Shown: positions 60,510 through 64,000 of the stretch, piece by piece
Numbering within the stretch: the stretch's first letter is position 1
Layout: every line of letters begins with the position of its first letter
Source of the DNA: Pseudomonadota bacterium
Lineage (GTDB): Bacteria > Pseudomonadota > Gammaproteobacteria > Burkholderiales > Sulfuriferulaceae
NCBI GenBank assembly: GCA_021845925.1
Contig: JAJZUW010000005.1
Coordinates: 66,232-130,231, forward strand
DNA: 64,000 nucleotides
Direction: 5' to 3'
Notes under the pieces: model-generated
The model's input: the letters and a program-made list of their open reading frames with translations, nothing else
The model's database searches: none
Told to the model about the DNA's origin: nothing
Program-made: the position numbers and the translations under genes

Positions 60510-63500
60510 GATTTGTCGATCCATTGTCTTGCGTTAAGGAACAGGCGCATCCAGGGACTGTTCTGCTTGCCATCGTCCGGATACCAGCTGAACTGTTCGC
60601 GGCGGAATGTCCGTTCGGGATGCGGCATCATGATGGTAAAGCGGCCATCTGCGGTGGTAAAACCATTGAAACCGCCAGCTGATCCGTTGGGGTTGAACGG
60701 ATAGGTTTCGGTAGGCTGGCCATGATGATCGACATACCGCAGGCTGGCCAGTCGTGGATCCGGCTGGTTCTGCTGCCGGCTGGAATCGGTGCGGCCTTCG
60801 CCGTGCGACACGACTACCGGCAGGCGGCTGCCAGCCATGCCATCAAACAGGACCGATGGGCTGTCGGTGATTTCGACCATCACCAGACGTGCTTCGAACT
60901 GTTCGGACAGGTTGCGCCGGAAACGTGGCCAGTGACCGGTTCCCGGAATGATGTCGCCCAGATTGCTCATCATCTGGCATCCGTTGCAGACGCCGAGAGC
61001 GAGTGTGTCGGTGCGCTGGAAAAAGGCACCGAATTCATCGCGTGCGCGAGTGTTGAACAGGATCGATTTGGCCCAGCCTTCACCAGCCCCGAGCACGTCA
61101 CCATAAGAAAATCCGCCACAGGCAGCCAGGGCGCGAAAGCGCTCAAGACGGACACGACCACTCAGAATGTCGCTCATGTGGACATCGATGGCATCAAATC
61201 CGGCCAGATGAAAAGCAGCGGCCATTTCGACCTGGCCATTGACACCTTGCTCGCGCAGAATGGCAATCGCCGGCCGGTTGCCACCAATCACGATGTTCTG
61301 GTCGGGGTCGAAGGTGAGATGCACGGAACGTCCCGGATCGTCCTGGGCGCCGGCAAGTGCGAATTCGGCGTTGGCGCAATCGGGATTGTCGCGCAATTGC
61401 TGGATACGGAAACCGGTCTCGCTCCAGCTCGATTGCAGGCTGGCGCGACTGAAATCCAGTATGGCATCCCCTTTGCGCATGACACGTATCTGGTCCTGGT
61501 CATTCAGGCTGCCCAGCATATGGAATTCGCTGCGCAAGCCGGCCTGAAAGAATGCCTGCATGACGGCGGGTGTCTGATCGCGGGCAACCTGCAGCACCGC
61601 GCCAGGTTCTTCGCTGAACAGGACACGCAACTGCTGTAACCGGCGTTCTTCCGGACTCATCGGTGGCTGTTCTTCGTCGTCTTCCGGAATGCCGAGATCT
61701 TCCCGGGTCACGCGCATCTGCTCGTGACATAGCTCGTCAATTTCGATGGTAACGCCGCAATGGCCTGCAAATGCCATTTCGCAGACGGTTGCCCAGAGAC
61801 CGCCATCGGAACGATCGTGATAGGCCAGCAGACGGCCTTCGGCATTCAGCCGCTGGATGGTGTTGAAAAAGGCTTTCAGCTGCTCGGCCGAATGAAGGTC
61901 CGGAGCGAGATCGCCGACCTGATTCCATGCCTGGGCAAGTACAGAACCACCAAGCCGGTTGCGACCGCGTCCAAGGTCGATCAGGATCAGATCGCTTGCG
62001 CCGCGATCGCGTCGCAATTGCGGAGTCAGTGTCCTGCGGATATCAACAACCGGAGCAAATGCACTGATGATGAGCGACAGCGGGGAAGTGACGGATTTTT
62101 CCTGGTTGTTTTCCTGCCAGCGCGTGCGCATAGACAGCGAATCCTTGCCGACCGGAATGCTAATTCCAAGCTGCGGACAGAGTTCCATGGCAACGGCCTG
62201 AACCGTGTCGTACAGTGCGGCGTCTTCTTCGTTGCTGCCGCAGGCGGCCATCCAGTTGGCGGACAAACGGATTTCGCTGATATCACGAATAGCTGCGCTG
62301 GCCAGGTTGGTAATGGCTTCGGTGACCGCCATGCGTCCGGAGGCCTGCGGGTCGATCAAGGCCAGCGGCGTACGCTCGCCGATGGCAAATGCCTCACCAC
62401 GCAGATCGTCATGTCCCATGGCAGTCACTGCCACGTCAGCCACCGGCACCTGCCAGGGGCCGACCATCTGGTCGCGTGCAGTCAGACCGCCAACCGTGCG
62501 GTCACCGATGTGGATGAGAAATGCTTTCGAAGCGACGGCCGGCATCTGCAACACCCGCACTGCGGCCGTCGCAAGGTCGGTATCATCCAGGTTGAGTGTC
62601 TGCAGGCTGCTGGTCACATTTGTCGCGTTGCGCGACATGCGGGGTGGTTTGCCAAGAATCACCGACAGATCAACATCGACTGCCGGCGTGTCGAACAGAT
62701 TGTCATCCACGCGCAGATGGTGGTCATCGCTGGCAGTGCCAACAACCGCAAACGGGCAGCGCTCACGTTCGCAGATGGCACGGAAGTCGTCGAGGCGATG
62801 CGGTGCAATGGCCAGCACATAGCGTTCTTGTGCTTCATTGCACCAGATTTCACGGGGCGAAAGCCCGCTGGCCTCCAGTGGCAGGTCACGCAACTGCAGC
62901 CGGGCGCCACGGCCGGCACCATCGATCAGTTCGGGAAATGCATTCGAGACGCCACCGGCACCCACATCGTGAATCGACAGGATCGGATTGTCATCTCCCA
63001 TCTGCCAGCAACGGTCAATGACTTCCTGTGCGCGACGCTGCATTTCGGGATTGCCGCGCTGGACCGAATCAAAGTCCAGCGCTTCATCGTTGGTGCCGGT
63101 ATGCATGCTCGAAGCAGCACCGCCCCCCAGACCGATCAGCATGCCGGGGCCGCCCAGCTGGATCAGCAGCGTGCCGGCAGGAAAGGCGGTTTTGTCGCAA
63201 TGTCGGGCATCGATGTTGCCAATGCCGCCGGCCAGCATGATTGGCTTGTGGTAGCCGCGCATGTGGCCGCCATGATCGAGTTCCAGGGTGCGGAAATAAC
63301 CGGCCAGGCACGGGCGGCCGAATTCGTTGTTGAACGCGGCCGATCCGATCGGCCCGTCGATCATGATCTGCAATGCGGAGGCAATGCGTGGGGGCCGTCC
63401 ATACACTTGGCCATCGCCATTGGTTTCCCAGGGTTGGACAAATCCCGGAATCTGCAGGTTGGAGACGCTGAAACCGCACAGGCCGGCCTTGGGTTTCGAC

Positions 63501-64000
63501 CCGGTGCCGGTGGCGCCTTCGTCACGGATTTCGCCGCCGGAGCCTGTCGCCGCACCGGCAAATGGCGAAATGGCGGTCGGATGATTGTGGGTTTCGACTT
63601 TCATCAGGATGTGCGTCAACGCCTGGTGCATGCGGTATTGGCCATCGCTGTCCGGGAAAAACCGGCTGGTTTCTGCGCCGGCAATCACGGACGAATTGTC
63701 CGAATAGGCGATGATGGTGTCCTGCGGACGCACCTGATGGGTATGACGGATCATGCCGAACAGGCTGTTGGCCTGTGGCTGGCCGTTGATGGTCCAGCTG
63801 GCATTGAAAATCTTGTGCCGACAGTGTTCCGAATTGGCCTGGGCAAACATCATCAGTTCCACATCGGTCGGGTTGCGGCCGATGTGGCCGAACTGTTCGG
63901 TCAGATAGTCGATTTCGTCATCCGACAATGCGAGTCCCATGCTGCGGTTGGCGTCAACCAGTGCCTGACGGCCATGATGTAACATGTCCGCCGTTTCCAG
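60506..64000 (-). CDS. purL: Phosphoribosylformylglycinamidine synthase PurL (N-terminus cut by window edge)
   Basis: PurL makes FGAM in purine synthesis. About 1164 residues are present; compared with the E. coli-type enzyme of about 1300 residues, the missing N-terminal part is beyond base 64000, and the frame is open to the edge (LETADM). Seen are the [14 protein letters not shown] motif, two AIRS-like ATP domains ([40 protein letters not shown]) and a C-terminal glutaminase domain with nucleophile in [14 protein letters not shown] and His/Glu in [12 protein letters not shown]. It precedes the NifU gene with an ATGA overlap. Confidence 0.97.
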   Translation of the reverse strand: METADMLHHGRQALVDANRSMGLALSDDEIDYLTEQFGHIGRNPTDVELMMFAQANSEHCRHKIFNASWTINGQPQANSLFGMIRHTHQVRPQDTIIAYSDNSSVIAGAETSRFFPDSDGQYRMHQALTHILMKVETHNHPTAISPFAGAATGSGGEIRDEGATGTGSKPKAGLCGFSVSNLQIPGFVQPWETNGDGQVYGRPPRIASALQIMIDGPIGSAAFNNEFGRPCLAGYFRTLELDHGGHMRGYHKPIMLAGGIGNIDARHCDKTAFPAGTLLIQLGGPGMLIGLGGGAASSMHTGTNDEALDFDSVQRGNPEMQRRAQEVIDRCWQMGDDNPILSIHDVGAGGVSNAFPELIDGAGRGARLQLRDLPLEASGLSPREIWCNEAQERYVLAIAPHRLDDFRAICERERCPFAVVGTASDDHHLRVDDNLFDTPAVDVDLSVILGKPPRMSRNATNVTSSLQTLNLDDTDLATAAVRVLQMPAVASKAFLIHIGDRTVGGLTARDQMVGPWQVPVADVAVTAMGHDDLRGEAFAIGERTPLALIDPQASGRMAVTEAITNLASAAIRDISEIRLSANWMAACGSNEEDAALYDTVQAVAMELCPQLGISIPVGKDSLSMRTRWQENNQEKSVTSPLSLIISAFAPVVDIRRTLTPQLRRDRGASDLILIDLGRGRNRLGGSVLAQAWNQVGDLAPDLHSAEQLKAFFNTIQRLNAEGRLLAYHDRSDGGLWATVCEMAFAGHCGVTIEIDELCHEQMRVTREDLGIPEDDEEQPPMSPEERRLQQLRVLFSEEPGAVLQVARDQTPAVMQAFFQAGLRSEFHMLGSLNDQDQIRVMRKGDAILDFSRASLQSSWSETGFRIQQLRDNPDCANAEFALAGAQDDPGRSVHLTFDPDQNIVIGGNRPAIAILREQGVNGQVEMAAAFHLAGFDAIDVHMSDILSGRVRLERFRALAACGGFSYGDVLGAGEGWAKSILFNTRARDEFGAFFQRTDTLALGVCNGCQMMSNLGDIIPGTGHWPRFRRNLSEQFEARLVMVEITDSPSVLFDGMAGSRLPVVVSHGEGRTDSSRQQNQPDPRLASLRYVDHHGQPTETYPFNPNGSAGGFNGFTTADGRFTIMMPHPERTFRREQFSWYPDDGKQNSPWMRLFLNARQWIDKS

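Noticed and set aside
61760-63982. 740-residue plus-strand frame opposite purL
   Set aside because: Antisense shadow of a GC-rich conserved gene; purL has complete motifs and the plus frame shows no domain.

Overview
The window is a contiguous stretch of a betaproteobacterial chromosome. No 16S rRNA is present, so the assignment rests on gene content and order: ruvCAB-ybgC-tolQRAB-pal-cpoB-queE-queC, rne divergent from rluC followed by HAD-hydrolase/S49-peptidase genes, and a sigma factor/DUF3619/DUF3106 trio that I know mainly from Burkholderiales. An Oxalobacteraceae-like organism is plausible but not proven. It is motile (fliE, fliFGH), Gram-negative (Tol-Pal, OmpA), chemotactic, and probably able to live at low oxygen or to meet nitric oxide (Dnr-like regulator, FNR-type box, ODP-like protein).

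Layout. 1-3878: flagellar basal-body genes fliF-fliG-fliH (minus; fliH is cut by the window edge) divergent from fliE. 3879-9766: a LigB-type dioxygenase, an OmpA-family porin, phosphomannomutase/phosphoglucomutase and a YheT-type hydrolase, with two blocks of tandemly amplified palindromic repeats. 9767-18405: one dense co-directional run, ruvCAB, ybgC, tolQRAB-pal-cpoB and queE-queC, many with ATGA-type overlaps. 18428-23744: GDP-mannose synthesis enzyme, darP, pmbA and a TRAP transporter dctQM without a dctP beside it. 23844-24934: a roughly 1.1 kb insert flanked by 17-bp direct repeats of the tRNA-Asp 3' end, carrying a TumE/TumA-type toxin-antitoxin pair; tRNA-Asp and tRNA-Glu follow.

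25846-44603: a signalling island. MFS transporter, HDOD protein, a NarL-type two-component pair, a second HisKA_3 kinase, then a long chemotaxis cluster: membrane MCP-like protein, cheY, STAS protein, cheA, MCP, cheW, a soluble MCP-tip-like protein, an ODP-like di-iron protein, a PAS-GGDEF-EAL protein, cheR, cheD, cheB. The CheA carries a MshEN-like (c-di-GMP-binding type) repeat, so the cluster may join chemotaxis, oxygen or iron sensing and c-di-GMP.

44625-49007: an OYE-type reductase with a clear operator-promoter, an outer-membrane barrel protein, a Crp/Fnr-family regulator, and across an FNR/DNR-type box a three-gene operon: a 4-TM protein with an H...HxLPRFxG motif, a free-standing lipoyl (GcvH-like) protein, and a thioredoxin-like domain fused to a second copy of the same 4-TM module. 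This is my best candidate for an undescribed system.

49143-64000: housekeeping genes rnhA, uup, rne (with a 0.9 kb upstream gap), rluC, a HAD phosphatase, an S49 peptidase, sigma factor/DUF3619/DUF3106, a NifU-domain protein and purL (cut by the window edge). No CRISPR array, rRNA, integrase or transposase gene was seen.
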